64,000 nt of DNA from assembly GCF_018403265.1 (NCBI RefSeq), contig NZ_BOSI01000001.1, forward strand, positions 682,001 to 746,000, given 5' to 3'. Shown here piece after piece: positions 51,295-60,853 of this stretch. The position numbers and the translations under genes were made by a program. This DNA comes from Paenibacillus sp. J31TS4. GTDB taxonomy: Bacteria; Bacillota; Bacilli; Paenibacillales; NBRC-103111. The notes below the pieces were generated by a model that worked only from the letters and a program-made list of their open reading frames with translations, was not told where the DNA came from and did not search any database. The first letter of the stretch is position 1. Each line of letters opens with the position of its first letter.

Positions 51295-51332
51295 AACCCC
51301 GCTTCTCCCTACACCGGAGAAGCGGGGTTTTT
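51295..51332 (+). terminator. Terminator of the signal peptidase gene
   Basis: CCCCGCTTCTCC and GGAGAAGCGGGG form a 12 bp stem with a 7 nt loop, followed by TTTTTG. About 25 nt after the stop. Confidence 0.93.
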
Positions 51333-51462
51333 GCGTACCGGTGCCCCTTTTTCAGCCGGTCACTTGCCGGGGGCCGCTTCACTCCCCCCTTGTTTCGGGT
51401 AAGGAAGAGAAGACGGTCGGTGCTCCGGAAGCGCCGCAGCCAGCGAAGAGGAGGAGACTGCC

Positions 51463-52113
51463 ATGAGTTTGACCGAACAGCAAATCGACGAGCTGAAGAA
51501 GGAGCTGCTGGAAGAAAAAGAGGACCTGGAAGCCCGCCTCGGCCAGGGGGAAGGAGTCGATGAGGACGAGTCGCTCCGCGAATCGGTCGGCGAGCTGAGC
51601 GCCGTCGACAACCACCCGGGCGACCTCGGCACGGAGCTGTTCGAGCGCAGCCGCGATCTCGCGCTTCACGATACCGACGAGGAGCATTTGGAGGAGATCA
51701 ACCGGGCGCTGGAGAGCATGGAGAACGGACAGTACGGCCGCTGCATAACGTGCGGACGCGAGATTCCGTTCGAGCGGCTCCAGGCGCTGCCGTTCACCGA
51801 ATACTGCGTCGAGCATACGCCGAACCGCTCGGTCCCCGACGACCGGCCTGTGGAGGAGGACGTCATGTCGCCGAACTCGGGCCAGCTGCACCGGGGCCTG
51901 AACGACGAGCGGAACGAATCGCTCGGCGAGAATGCCTGGGACCGGGTGGAGGATTACGGCAACTCGGATTCGCCCGCCATGTCGGAGAACCGGGATATGG
52001 CGAGCTACGACGACGGCATGCTGATCGAGGACGACGCCGACAAAGGCTATACGGTCGACAAAACCCTCGCCAACCCTTCGGAGAAACCGGACGAGACGGA
52101 TCCGGACCGCTGA
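51463..52113 (+). CDS. TraR/DksA-type zinc finger protein, YteA-like sporulation protein
   Basis: The 216-residue acidic protein has an N-terminal coiled coil (about 1-30), the YteA-typical ELSAVDNHPGDLGTELFER segment, and a zinc finger with C94, C97 and C115; the fourth ligand position is H118 rather than Cys. The C-terminal 90 residues are acidic and likely disordered. YteA-family proteins are annotated as sporulation-associated in Bacilli. ATG at 51463 follows GAGGAGGAGACTGCC. It is monocistronic. Confidence 0.85.
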   Translation: MSLTEQQIDELKKELLEEKEDLEARLGQGEGVDEDESLRESVGELSAVDNHPGDLGTELFERSRDLALHDTDEEHLEEINRALESMENGQYGRCITCGREIPFERLQALPFTEYCVEHTPNRSVPDDRPVEEDVMSPNSGQLHRGLNDERNESLGENAWDRVEDYGNSDSPAMSENRDMASYDDGMLIEDDADKGYTVDKTLANPSEKPDETDPDR

Positions 52114-52133
52114 AGCGCCGCGCGGAAGCGCAC

Positions 52134-52171
52134 AAAAAACCGGATCGCTCCTTGAGCGGTCCGGTTTTTTT
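52134..52171. terminator. Terminator between yteA-like gene and glgA
   Basis: AACCGGATCGCTC and GAGCGGTCCGGTT form a 13 bp near-perfect stem with loop CTT; T-tract on both sides, ending transcription of the YteA-like gene and of the glg operon. Confidence 0.9.
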
Positions 52172-52241
52172 ACTGCTTGGTCTTGTTACACGCTCGATGC
52201 GGTTGGTGCGGGTACACTCTTTTGGTGGTGCGGTACAAGTC

Positions 52242-53684
52242 CTATACCAGGCAGCGCTCTGCGAGCAGCTTGCCGTACATCGACGCATACTGCTGGGCCG
52301 AGCGCCTCCAGCTGAAGTCTTTGCGGCCCATATTGTCCGCAAGCGTCGCCCACAGCTTGGGATCCTGGTACAGCTTGACCGCCCGTTCGATCGTATACAG
52401 CATGTCGTGGGCGTTGTAATTGGCGAAGCTGAAGCCGTTGCCCTGTCCGGTGAGTTCGTCGAACGCCTGCACCGTATCCTTGAGTCCGCCTGTCTCCCGC
52501 ACGATCGGAGCCGCCTTGTAGCGGAGCGCGATCAGCTGACCGAGGCCGCACGGCTCGAACAGCGACGGCATGAGGAACAGATCCGAGCCGGCGTAGATAC
52601 GGCGGGAGAGCGGCTCATGGAACCGGATATTCGCGGATAGCTTGTCCGGATACCGCCCGGCCGCGTCCCGGAACAGCTCTTCGTAGGTCCGATCCCCTGT
52701 TCCGAGCACCACGAGCTGCACGTCAAGCCTCAGGATATCGTCCAGCACGCAGGCGATCAGGTCGAAGCCCTTTTGCTCGACGAGCCGCGAGACGATACCG
52801 ATGAGCGGCACGTCCTCCCTCACCGGGAGTCCGACCTCCTCCTGCAGCCTCGATTTGTTCAGTCTCTTCTTGGCCATTGAATTCCGGTAGGGCACCGCCA
52901 GATTCGGATCCTTCATCGGATCGTAATCGGCGGCGTCGATGCCGTTCAGAATGCCGAGCAGGTCGTCTCCTCTCGCGCGCAGCATGCCGTCGAGCCCTTC
53001 CCCGAACGCCCTGGTCCGGATTTCCTCCGCATAGGTCGGACTCACGGTCGTAACCGCATCCGAATAGACAAGCCCGCCTTTCATGCAGCTGCCGTCGCCG
53101 TAGAACTCCAGCTTGTCGGCTGTGAAGTATTCGTCGCCGACGCCGAGCAGATCCTGCAGCAGCCCGCGGTTGAACCGTCCCTGGTACTTCAGGTTATGGA
53201 TCGTGAAGACGGTGCGGATGCGAGCGTACTCCTCCTGGTGGCCATGGTGCACCTTGAGGCAGAACGGGACGAGCCCGGTTTGCCAATCGTTGCAGTGCAC
53301 GATATCCGGGAGAAAGCCGAGACGCGGAATCGCGTCCGCCACCGCCCGGCTGAAAAAGACGAACCGCTCGGCATCGTCCCCGTAACCGTAAATGCCCTTG
53401 CGGCGGAAATAAAATTCGTTGTCGATGAAATAATAGACGACGCCTTCCAGCTCCAGCTGTTCCACCCCGCAATACTGGTTGCGCCACCCGACCGGAACGG
53501 TGAACGAATCGAGGAGCGTCATCCCGTCGCGGTACGACTCCGGAATGTCTTCATACTTCGGCAGAATAACGCGAACGTCATGGCCAAGCTCCTTGAGCGC
53601 TTGGGGCAATGACCCGATGACGTCCGCCAATCCCCCTGTTTTGACGAATGGGACCGCTTCGGAAGCGGCGAACAAAATCTTCAT
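52242..53684 (-). CDS. glgA: Glycogen synthase (ADP-glucose type)
   Basis: GT5 glycogen synthase of 480 residues that extends alpha-1,4-glucan from ADP-glucose. It shows the N-terminal KTGGLADVIG motif, HNLKYQG and the C-terminal GLIDGVNA-like/EPCGLGQ... glucosyltransferase loop (FEPCGLGQLIALRY). Length matches the family. Last gene of the glg operon, 28 nt after glgD. Confidence 0.95.
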   Translation of the reverse strand: MKILFAASEAVPFVKTGGLADVIGSLPQALKELGHDVRVILPKYEDIPESYRDGMTLLDSFTVPVGWRNQYCGVEQLELEGVVYYFIDNEFYFRRKGIYGYGDDAERFVFFSRAVADAIPRLGFLPDIVHCNDWQTGLVPFCLKVHHGHQEEYARIRTVFTIHNLKYQGRFNRGLLQDLLGVGDEYFTADKLEFYGDGSCMKGGLVYSDAVTTVSPTYAEEIRTRAFGEGLDGMLRARGDDLLGILNGIDAADYDPMKDPNLAVPYRNSMAKKRLNKSRLQEEVGLPVREDVPLIGIVSRLVEQKGFDLIACVLDDILRLDVQLVVLGTGDRTYEELFRDAAGRYPDKLSANIRFHEPLSRRIYAGSDLFLMPSLFEPCGLGQLIALRYKAAPIVRETGGLKDTVQAFDELTGQGNGFSFANYNAHDMLYTIERAVKLYQDPKLWATLADNMGRKDFSWRRSAQQYASMYGKLLAERCLV

Positions 53685-53712
53685 GCTTACCTTACCCTCC
53701 TTGCCCTGACGG

Positions 53713-54825
53713 CTAGATGCGTTTGCGCTTCGGCGCGAGGAACGGGGCGTTCGGGCTGCCCTTGAGCGTGCTGCCCCTGCCTACCGTGACATCCTTATCC
53801 AGGATCGCGTTCTCGAGGGAAACGTCTTCTCCGATGACGCAGTTCTGCATCACGATGCTGTTGCGGATCTTCGCCCCTTTGCCGATCTTGACGCCGCGGA
53901 AAACGATGCTGTTCTCGACCTCACCCTCGATCCGGCAGCCATTCGCGATGAGCGAATTGGCGACATGCGATTGCTCCGTATAATGGCACGGAGGCTCATC
54001 CTTGATCTTCGTATAGATCTGGTTGCCGGTATCATAAAAAAGCCGCGTCCAGATGTCCGGATTGAGCAGGTCCATGCTGTGCTTGAAGTAGGCGGGGATC
54101 GTGTTGACCACGCCCAAATAGCCCTTGTACGCGTACCCGTAAATCTTGAGCCGCTCCCGGTTGTTCATGATGGCGTTCCGGGTGAAATGGTCGTAGCCCT
54201 TGGCGAGTGACGTCTCGACCAGGTCGAGCAGCAAATCCTTGCGCATGACGAAGATGTCGAGAGAGATCTTCTCGCTGTTCGTCGGGCCGAAGTGATCGAG
54301 GATGTCGGTCACCCGGCCTTCCGCGTCGGTCTCGATCCGCCGGCATTTGCCCAGCTGCGGCTCGCCGGACTGCTGGTACACCATCGTTATATCCGCGCCG
54401 CGCTCGATGTGTGCGTTCACGACTTCCTTCAGGTTGATGTTGCACACCATGTGCGAGCGGGCGATGACAACGTACTCCTGCGAGCTGCGGTAGAAGAAAT
54501 CCCGGTGCTTGTGGAAGTAGTACAGATCGCCCTTGAGCATCTCCTGAACTTCCTCGACGGCCGGGGGCAGCAGAAACAGGCCGCTCCTCTTACGGGCAAG
54601 ATCCCATTCCCGTCCGGAGCCGATATGGTCCATCAGCGACCGGTACTTCGTATGTGCAAAGACGGCAACCGAGTGGATGTCCGAGTTGACCATGCTCGAC
54701 AGAATGAAATCGATCAGCCGGTATCGGCCCCCGAACGGGACGGAGGCTATGGTGCGGTTGTACGTCAGCTCTTCGAGATCGTCCAGCTCGTTCACCAGAT
54801 TGATTACGCCCAATACTTGCTTCAT
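53713..54825 (-). CDS. glgD: Glucose-1-phosphate adenylyltransferase subunit GlgD
   Basis: The 370-residue protein is homologous to GlgC but lacks the N-terminal GGxGxRL nucleotide-binding motif: it begins MKQVLGVINLVNE in its place. It is the regulatory subunit that activates GlgC in Bacilli. It retains the left-handed beta-helix C terminus (VFRGVKIGKGAKIRNSI). ATG at 54825. It is 21 nt after glgC. Confidence 0.94.
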   Translation of the reverse strand: MKQVLGVINLVNELDDLEELTYNRTIASVPFGGRYRLIDFILSSMVNSDIHSVAVFAHTKYRSLMDHIGSGREWDLARKRSGLFLLPPAVEEVQEMLKGDLYYFHKHRDFFYRSSQEYVVIARSHMVCNINLKEVVNAHIERGADITMVYQQSGEPQLGKCRRIETDAEGRVTDILDHFGPTNSEKISLDIFVMRKDLLLDLVETSLAKGYDHFTRNAIMNNRERLKIYGYAYKGYLGVVNTIPAYFKHSMDLLNPDIWTRLFYDTGNQIYTKIKDEPPCHYTEQSHVANSLIANGCRIEGEVENSIVFRGVKIGKGAKIRNSIVMQNCVIGEDVSLENAILDKDVTVGRGSTLKGSPNAPFLAPKRKRI

Positions 54826-54846
54826 AGGAAACCGCCTCCCCTTCCG

Positions 54847-55983
54847 TTAGTTGTCGAGCATATCCGAGGTGCCGATCAGCTGGATATCCGCTCCCTCTTC
54901 GCTTCTGTATACGGCTCCGTCCTCCACGACGGCGCCTTCGCCGACGATTGCCTTCTCGATGACGACGTTCCGTCCGATCTTGACGTTGGGCATGAGGAAC
55001 GAATCCTTGATGCGGCTGCCCTCTCCGATCCGGACGCCGTACGATAAGACGGAATGCTCGACCTCCCCCTGGACCAGACAGCCCTCGTTAATGAGGCAGT
55101 TTCTCACGTGCGCGGATGCCGCCACGTATTGGGCGGGCTGGTTCGGATTGACCGAATAGATCCGCCAGGAGCGATCGTTCAGGTTGAGCTGGGAGTCCGC
55201 CTCAAGGAGATCCATGTTCGCCTCCCACAAGCTCTTGATCGTACCGACGTCCTTCCAGTAGTCCTGGAACGGATACGCCATGATGCGGCGCTCGTCTCCG
55301 AGCATGGCCGGAATGATATCCTTGCCGAAGTCGTTGGAAGAGGCCGGATTGGCTTCGTCCTCTTCGAGATACCGCTTCAGCACCTCCCAGGTAAAGATAT
55401 AGACGCCCATCGACGCAAGATTGCTCTTCGGCTCGGCCGGCTTCTCGACGAACGAGGTGATTCGATTGCCTTCGTCGGTATTCATGATGCCGAACCGGCT
55501 CGCTTCGTCCCACGGCACTTCCAGCACCGCAATCGTTGCGTCGGCCTGCTCTTTTTTGTGGAAGTCGAGCAGCAGGTCGTAATCCATCTTGTAGATATGA
55601 TCTCCGGAGATGACCAGCACGTACTCGGGCTGGTACCGTTCGACGAATCCGATGTTCTGGTAGATGGCGTTGGCTGTCCCCTTGTACCACTCCCCTCCAT
55701 CCTGACGGACATAGGGCGGCAGGACGGCCACTCCGCCTTCGTTGCGGTCGAGGTCCCACGGGCTGCCGATGCCGAGATAGGAGTTCAGTACGAGTGGCTG
55801 ATACTGCGTCAAAACGCCGACGGTATCGATCCCCGAGTTGGTGCAGTTGCTGAGCGGAAAGTCGATGATCCGGTATTTGCCCCCGAAGTGGACGGCCGGC
55901 TTGGCCAAGTTGCTCGTAAGGGGGCCGAGCCGCTTGCCCTCTCCTCCAGCCAGAAGCATGGCGACAATCTCTTTTCTCTTCAT
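54847..55983 (-). CDS. glgC: Glucose-1-phosphate adenylyltransferase, catalytic subunit
   Basis: The 378-residue enzyme makes ADP-glucose from glucose-1-phosphate and ATP. The N terminus has the catalytic [12 protein letters not shown] and [14 protein letters not shown] motifs, and the C terminus has the beta-helix. ATG at 55983 ([10 protein letters not shown]) has AGGAG 8 nt upstream; an in-frame ATG at 56004 has none. Second gene of the operon, 50 nt after glgB. Confidence 0.95.
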   Translation of the reverse strand: MKRKEIVAMLLAGGEGKRLGPLTSNLAKPAVHFGGKYRIIDFPLSNCTNSGIDTVGVLTQYQPLVLNSYLGIGSPWDLDRNEGGVAVLPPYVRQDGGEWYKGTANAIYQNIGFVERYQPEYVLVISGDHIYKMDYDLLLDFHKKEQADATIAVLEVPWDEASRFGIMNTDEGNRITSFVEKPAEPKSNLASMGVYIFTWEVLKRYLEEDEANPASSNDFGKDIIPAMLGDERRIMAYPFQDYWKDVGTIKSLWEANMDLLEADSQLNLNDRSWRIYSVNPNQPAQYVAASAHVRNCLINEGCLVQGEVEHSVLSYGVRIGEGSRIKDSFLMPNVKIGRNVVIEKAIVGEGAVVEDGAVYRSEEGADIQLIGTSDMLDN

Positions 55984-56033
55984 AGACGCTGCTCCTCTCC
56001 TCATTTGGATGCGTGAGATGATCGTAAGGACGT

Positions 56034-58046
56034 TTACAGAGTAGGCTGTTTGGCGTTCCGGGCGGTTGTCCGGCGTGAAACCGACGCTGCCTTCGGCTTG
56101 ATGGAGGACCGTTCTGCCTTCTGCCGAACGGCCTGCTCCGCCTTGCGCCGCTTGGCCGCCTCCCGTTTCAGGATGAAGCAGCCAAACGGCGGGATGGTGA
56201 CCTCGGTGCTGTACGGCTTGCCGTGGAACGGCTTCTTCCCTGCCGTCACCGGCGCTCCGTTATATTGGCCGGAGCCGCCGTACTGGGGCCAGTCGCTGTT
56301 CCAGACCTCCCGCCAATCGCCCGAAGCGGGAACGCCGATCCGGTACCCGTGGTAGACGGCCGGCGTAAAGTTGCAGACGATGCACAGATCGTCCGCCCTT
56401 CTCTTGCCTCTGCGGATGAATGATACGATCCCCTGCTCCGCATTGTCCGCATCGATCCACTCGAAGCCGGCCGGCTCGTGATCAAGCTCCCACAGAGCGG
56501 GCTCCTCCGCATAGAGCCGGTTGAGCCCACGGACGTAGTCGTGCATCTGCTGGTGCTTTTCGAACTCAAGCAGATGCCAATCCACCTGCTCGAGATCCTT
56601 CCACTCGGAGAACATGCCGAGCTCGCCGCCCATGAATAGCAGCTTTTTGCCCGGATGGGTCATCCAGTAGCCGTAGAACAGGCGCAGGTTCGCGAATTTG
56701 CTCCAGTAATCGCCGGGCATTTTGTCGAGCAGCGATTTTTTGCCGTGGACAACCTCGTCGTGGGACAGGGGCAGCACATAATTCTCCGAGAAGGCGTACA
56801 TAAGCGAGAACGTAATCAAGTTGTGCCGATGCCGGCGTTCTTCCACGGGAAGCGCCATGTAACGCAGCATGTCGTTCATCCAGCCCATGTTCCATTTGTA
56901 ATTGAAGCCCAGTCCCCCTTCGTGGACCGGACCGGTAATAAGCGGGCGGTCCGACGAGTCCTCGGCGATCATGAGCGCCTGGGGATAATAGTGAAAGACC
57001 GTCCGGTTTAGTTCCCGGAGGAACGAGAGCGCCTCGAGATTGTCGGTCCCTCCTTCGGCGTTCAGCGTCCACATGGACGCCGGCTTGTCGAAATTGAGCT
57101 CCATCATGCTGGCCACGGCATCGACCCGCAAGCCGTCGATATGATATTCGTTCATCCAGAAGAGCGCGTTGGAGATAAGGAAGCTCCTGACCTCTCCCTT
57201 GCTGTAGTCGAACGTCAGCGTGCCCCACTGCGGCTTCTCCGCTTTGCGGGAATCGGCGTATTCGTAGGCGGGGGTGCCGTCGAAAAGCCGAAGGCCCTGC
57301 GCATCCTTGCAAAAATGGCCGGGCACCCAGTCCAGGATGACTCCGATCCCCTCTTGGTGGCAGCGGTCAACGAGCAGCTTGAATTGATCCGGCGTGCCGT
57401 AGCGGCTCGTCACGGCATAGTAGCCGGTGATCTGGTAGCCCCAAGAGCGGTCGAACGGATGCTCGTTGACGGGCAGCAGCTCGATATGGGTGAAACCTTG
57501 TTCTTTCACGTAGGGGACCAGCGTATCCGCCAATTCTTCATATGTATAAAAGCTTCCGTCCTCTTTGGTCCGCCAGGATCCGAGATGGACCTCGTAGATC
57601 GCCATCGGCCGCTTGTAGCTCGTTCTCCGCTTCTTGGTCCGTTCCCAGGCGCCGTCTCCCCAGAGGTAGGCTCCCAGCCGGTGGACGACCGAGGCGGTGG
57701 CGGGACGCAGCTCGGCATAAAAGCCGTATGGGTCGGCCTTGAAAAGGCGCTCCCCGTCCGGGGTCACGATCACGTATTTGTAAACGGCCCCTTCCTCCAC
57801 TCCGGGAAGAAAGCCCGTCCATAGGCCGCCTTCCGTTCGTTTCTCAAGCGGATACTCTTCCGCATCCCAGCCGTTGAAATCTCCGGCGACGCTCACGCTC
57901 TGCGCGCGGGGCGCCCATACGGTGAAGCGGACACCCGGCATCCCTTCCTCGACGGTCGGATGGGCGCCCATCCATCGATAGCTGTGATGCTGGGTTCCTT
58001 GATGAAACAAGAACAAATCCTGCTCGCTCGGCAATGTCGTCTTCAT
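56034..58046 (-). CDS. glgB: 1,4-alpha-glucan branching enzyme
   Basis: The 670-residue GH13 enzyme adds alpha-1,6 branches. It has an N-terminal CBM48 domain, catalytic motifs [10 protein letters not shown] (nucleophile Asp), LMIAEDSSD (acid/base Glu) and LSHDEVVHG. The last ~40 residues are a Lys/Arg/Ala-rich basic tail not usual for GlgB. ATG at 58046 follows AAGGAGACGG. First gene of the operon glgB-glgC-glgD-glgA; it probably needs a promoter in the 270 nt upstream. Confidence 0.94.
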   Translation of the reverse strand: MKTTLPSEQDLFLFHQGTQHHSYRWMGAHPTVEEGMPGVRFTVWAPRAQSVSVAGDFNGWDAEEYPLEKRTEGGLWTGFLPGVEEGAVYKYVIVTPDGERLFKADPYGFYAELRPATASVVHRLGAYLWGDGAWERTKKRRTSYKRPMAIYEVHLGSWRTKEDGSFYTYEELADTLVPYVKEQGFTHIELLPVNEHPFDRSWGYQITGYYAVTSRYGTPDQFKLLVDRCHQEGIGVILDWVPGHFCKDAQGLRLFDGTPAYEYADSRKAEKPQWGTLTFDYSKGEVRSFLISNALFWMNEYHIDGLRVDAVASMMELNFDKPASMWTLNAEGGTDNLEALSFLRELNRTVFHYYPQALMIAEDSSDRPLITGPVHEGGLGFNYKWNMGWMNDMLRYMALPVEERRHRHNLITFSLMYAFSENYVLPLSHDEVVHGKKSLLDKMPGDYWSKFANLRLFYGYWMTHPGKKLLFMGGELGMFSEWKDLEQVDWHLLEFEKHQQMHDYVRGLNRLYAEEPALWELDHEPAGFEWIDADNAEQGIVSFIRRGKRRADDLCIVCNFTPAVYHGYRIGVPASGDWREVWNSDWPQYGGSGQYNGAPVTAGKKPFHGKPYSTEVTIPPFGCFILKREAAKRRKAEQAVRQKAERSSIKPKAASVSRRTTARNAKQPTL

Positions 58047-58313
58047 CCGTCTCCTTAGCCTCTTTCTGTACCGTTGTCAGCTGGCGGGGCGTCCGGGGAC
58101 ACCACCGCCGGCACCTGTTCCGGATAGTATTCCCAATGGAAGACAGGCTGTATCTGTTTCCTTACCCGATTCGAAGCGTTAAGAAACCGAGCAGCCAAAT
58201 GTCAAAGTTTTCTGTCTTCTCATGCCGGCCGGCTGCGGCTGGATAACAAACTCCCGGTCATGTAGAATAAGAACATTATCAAGACTATGACTATTACGAA
58301 GAGAGGTTTCCTC

Positions 58314-59177
58314 ATGTATGTGGCAAATGGATGGCAAGACTTTGAATTAATCGATACGGGCGGCGGTGAAAAGCTCGAACGCTGGGGCGGGTTCGTCCTT
58401 CGCCGTCCCGATCCCCAGATCATCTGGCCCATCGCCGACGAATCCGGCCTTTGGCTGGAGGCAAGCGCCCGGTATTACCGCAGCTCGAGCGGAGGCGGCC
58501 AATGGAAGGAGCGCGTGAAGCTGCCGGAGAGATGGACGATCCGCTACAAGGAGCTGGCCTTCCACATCAAGCCGACGAGCTTCAAGCATACCGGTCTCTT
58601 CCCCGAGCAGGCCGCCAACTGGGACTGGATGATGGACAAGATCCGGTCCGCGCGCCGGCCGATCAAGGTGCTTAATCTGTTCGCTTATACCGGAGGGGCC
58701 ACGGTCGCCTGCGCCTCGGTGGGCGCGGAGGTTGTGCATGTCGACGCCGCCAAGGGAATGGTCCAGTGGGCCAAGGAAAACGCCGCTCTCTCCGGACTCG
58801 CCGAGCGGCCGGTCCGTTACATAACGGATGACGTCTTCAAATTCGTGCAGCGGGAGCAGCGGCGCGGCAACCGCTACGACGCGATCATCATGGACCCGCC
58901 CTCCTACGGGCGCGGGCCGAACGGGGAGATGTGGAAGCTGGAGACGAATCTGTATCCGTTCGTCGAGCAGTGCTTGTCCATTCTGACGGACAACCCGCTC
59001 TTCTTCCTGATCAACTCCTACACGACGGGCATCTCCAGCTCGGTTCTCGTCAATATTCTGACGATGACGCTCAAGCAGCGGTACGGCGGGCAAATCAGCG
59101 CAGGCGAAATCGGCCTGCCGATCACCTCCTCCGGGCTCAATCTGCCGTGCGGCATTCTCGGCCGCTGGGAGTCTTGA
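58314..59177 (+). CDS. SAM-dependent rRNA methyltransferase (RlmI-like)
   Basis: A 287-residue class I methyltransferase. It has the SAM-binding LNLFAYTGGATVACA and the catalytic IIMDPPSYGRG (DPPS) motif typical of 5-methylcytosine rRNA methyltransferases of the RlmI/Rlmk group. The N-terminal PUA-like domain seen in RlmI is missing or short, so the target is uncertain. ATG at 58314 follows GAGAGG 7 nt upstream; the in-frame ATG at 58287 lies before it. It is followed one base later by the pseudouridine synthase start. Confidence 0.85.
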   Translation: MYVANGWQDFELIDTGGGEKLERWGGFVLRRPDPQIIWPIADESGLWLEASARYYRSSSGGGQWKERVKLPERWTIRYKELAFHIKPTSFKHTGLFPEQAANWDWMMDKIRSARRPIKVLNLFAYTGGATVACASVGAEVVHVDAAKGMVQWAKENAALSGLAERPVRYITDDVFKFVQREQRRGNRYDAIIMDPPSYGRGPNGEMWKLETNLYPFVEQCLSILTDNPLFFLINSYTTGISSSVLVNILTMTLKQRYGGQISAGEIGLPITSSGLNLPCGILGRWES

Positions 59178-59178
59178 G

Positions 59179-59886
59179 ATGAGGAGCTCCCGGCCCGCCG
59201 TCCCGGTGCTGCACGAGGATAACCATGTGCTCGTCGTCGTGAAGCCGGTCAACATGCCGACCCAGGAGGACGCATCGGGGGACCTCGACCTCCTGACCGC
59301 GCTCAAAGAGGATCTCAAGGAGCGGCACCAGAAGCCTGGCAACGTCTTCCTTGGGCTCGTCCACCGGCTCGACCGACCGGTCGGCGGCGCTATGGTGTTC
59401 GCCAAGACGTCCAAGGCGGCTTCGCGGCTGTCGGACGCCGTCCGAACCCATAAGCTGGGCAAGACCTATCTGGCGGTCGTACGAGGCCGTCCGGCCGAAG
59501 CCTCCGCCCGGCTGGTCCACCATCTGCGCAAGGACAGCCGGACGAACACCGTCTCTGTCGTGCGAGCCGGCAGCGAAGGAGCCAAGGAAGCGATTCTCGA
59601 TTACGAGACGCTCGCTAGCCGGGACGAACTGTCTCTCGTCCGTGTCCGGCTCAAGACGGGGCGTCCTCATCAGATCCGCGTCCAGCTGGCGACGATCGGC
59701 TGCCCGCTCTATGGCGATCAGCGCTACGGAACGTCTGTCAACAAGCCTGGACAGCAGCTCGCCCTTTGGGCGGCCGAGCTCTCCTTCCCCCATCCGACGC
59801 TCGGAGAGACGCTGACGTTCACCAGCAGACCGCCTGCCGACGATCCATGGACGCTGTGGCCGGACCTGCTGCCGGCGAGGTTTTGA
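59179..59886 (+). CDS. RluA-family RNA pseudouridine synthase
   Basis: The 235-residue enzyme carries the catalytic Asp in HRLDRPVGG and the C-terminal KTGRPHQIRVQ motif. It isomerises uridine to pseudouridine in rRNA or tRNA. It starts at ATG 59179, one nucleotide after the methyltransferase stop, suggesting a coupled RNA-modification pair. No S4 domain is present. Confidence 0.9.
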   Translation: MRSSRPAVPVLHEDNHVLVVVKPVNMPTQEDASGDLDLLTALKEDLKERHQKPGNVFLGLVHRLDRPVGGAMVFAKTSKAASRLSDAVRTHKLGKTYLAVVRGRPAEASARLVHHLRKDSRTNTVSVVRAGSEGAKEAILDYETLASRDELSLVRVRLKTGRPHQIRVQLATIGCPLYGDQRYGTSVNKPGQQLALWAAELSFPHPTLGETLTFTSRPPADDPWTLWPDLLPARF

Positions 59887-59919
59887 CGTCAGCCTGTCCT
59901 AGCGTCGCCCGAGCATACA

Positions 59920-59977
59920 ACAACCCCGCAAACGGGAACCCAGGCTTCTGCCTGGTCTTTCTGCTTGCGGGGTTGTT
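59920..59977 (+). terminator. Terminator of the rRNA-modification pair
   Basis: CAACCCCGCAA pairs with TTGCGGGGTTG around a nested hairpin (CCAGG/CCTGG). The T-tract (TTC) is short, but the position about 35 nt after the stop supports termination. Confidence 0.75.
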
Positions 59978-60058
59978 CATGCTGTCCGTGCATCCGGCTT
60001 GACCCGGACGATCTTATTTAGTTGTGTGCCGCTTCTCTCTTCCGCCCAAAGGGCGGAG

Positions 60059-60469
60059 CTACGAAGCATTGGCTATTTTGCCCAGCAGATACACGAGCAG
60101 CTGCTGGTTATGAGCGGAAATTCGGTTTAGATGGCTGTTCAAAAACTGCTCTCTCACCTCGACGCCTCGCGTGCATTCCGAATGGCCGAGCTCGGTCGGC
60201 TTGATCCAGACGATCCGGCGGTCGTGGCCGTCCCGCTCGCGGACAATAAGGCCGCCCTTTTCCATCCGGTCGAGCAGCGTTGTAATCGCGGCCGGCGTCG
60301 TTTCAAGATAGGCAATGAAATCCGAGGGTTTCATCTTGTCATTGGCCCGCAGAAGCTCCAGAACATGCAGCTGCCCTTCCGTAAGGGTGGGGGCCAGCTG
60401 AGTTTCCATATACGTCTTCATGTCCTTGGAAAGCTTAAACCATAGCTTGGCAAAGTCGTTCGTATACAT
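60059..60469 (-). CDS. MarR family transcriptional regulator
   Basis: A 136-residue winged-helix protein with MarR pattern: LTEGQLHVLELL, helix-turn-helix PSDFIAYLETTPAAITTLLDRMEKGGL and wing RERDGHDRR. Start is ATG at 60469 (MYTNDFAKLW), preceded by GGAGGGATGCGCAG. No other regulated gene is on the same strand; it may autoregulate through the AT-rich inverted repeat near 60550. Confidence 0.9.
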   Translation of the reverse strand: MYTNDFAKLWFKLSKDMKTYMETQLAPTLTEGQLHVLELLRANDKMKPSDFIAYLETTPAAITTLLDRMEKGGLIVRERDGHDRRIVWIKPTELGHSECTRGVEVREQFLNSHLNRISAHNQQLLVYLLGKIANAS

Positions 60470-60543
60470 CTGCGCATCCCTCCGGGTATCAGGAATATCT
60501 CCATTATACCACCCGGATAGCGGAGCGAAAAGGTTAGTTGCGT

Positions 60544-60563
60544 TAATACTTTATTACATTAAT
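60544..60563. promoter_or_regulatory. AT-rich inverted-repeat candidate for MarR regulator
   Basis: TTAAT-ACTTTATTAC-ATTAA forms an imperfect inverted repeat in the space between the MarR gene and the divergent small gene. MarR-family proteins bind such AT-rich repeats. Weak match, so position is the main support. Confidence 0.4.
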
Positions 60564-60682
60564 CGATACGATCAGGCAGGGATGTGTACCATTAGACGGC
60601 ATTCTACATACTATGCCTATAGGCGCACCCACTGGATCATCGGACTATTACTCTCGGCCCTTCGGGCAAAGGAGGATCCCTT

Positions 60683-60853
60683 ATGGATCAGGAAGCGAAA
60701 CGAGAGCTCGTCGAACGGGCGCTCAAGGAAGGTTTAATCCACGACCCCAGCTGGCAGCACCGGCTTGAGGAGCCGATGCCCGCCTGGGCTGTTCTGGAAC
60801 TGGTTCTCCATCTTCTCGAGCGCCTCGATCCTCCCGGGATCGGCTACGACTGA
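60683..60853 (+). CDS. Small acidic-helix protein, 56 residues, convergent with parC
   Basis: Not long enough for standard calling, but it has GGAGGATCCCTT 6 nt before ATG 60683 and a full codon-like frame. The product is helix-rich ([12 protein letters not shown], then [13 protein letters not shown]) with a Trp-containing centre. Its stop (60851-60853) overlaps the end of parC by 10 nt on the opposite strand. No family recognised. Confidence 0.65.
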   Translation: MDQEAKRELVERALKEGLIHDPSWQHRLEEPMPAWAVLELVLHLLERLDPPGIGYD

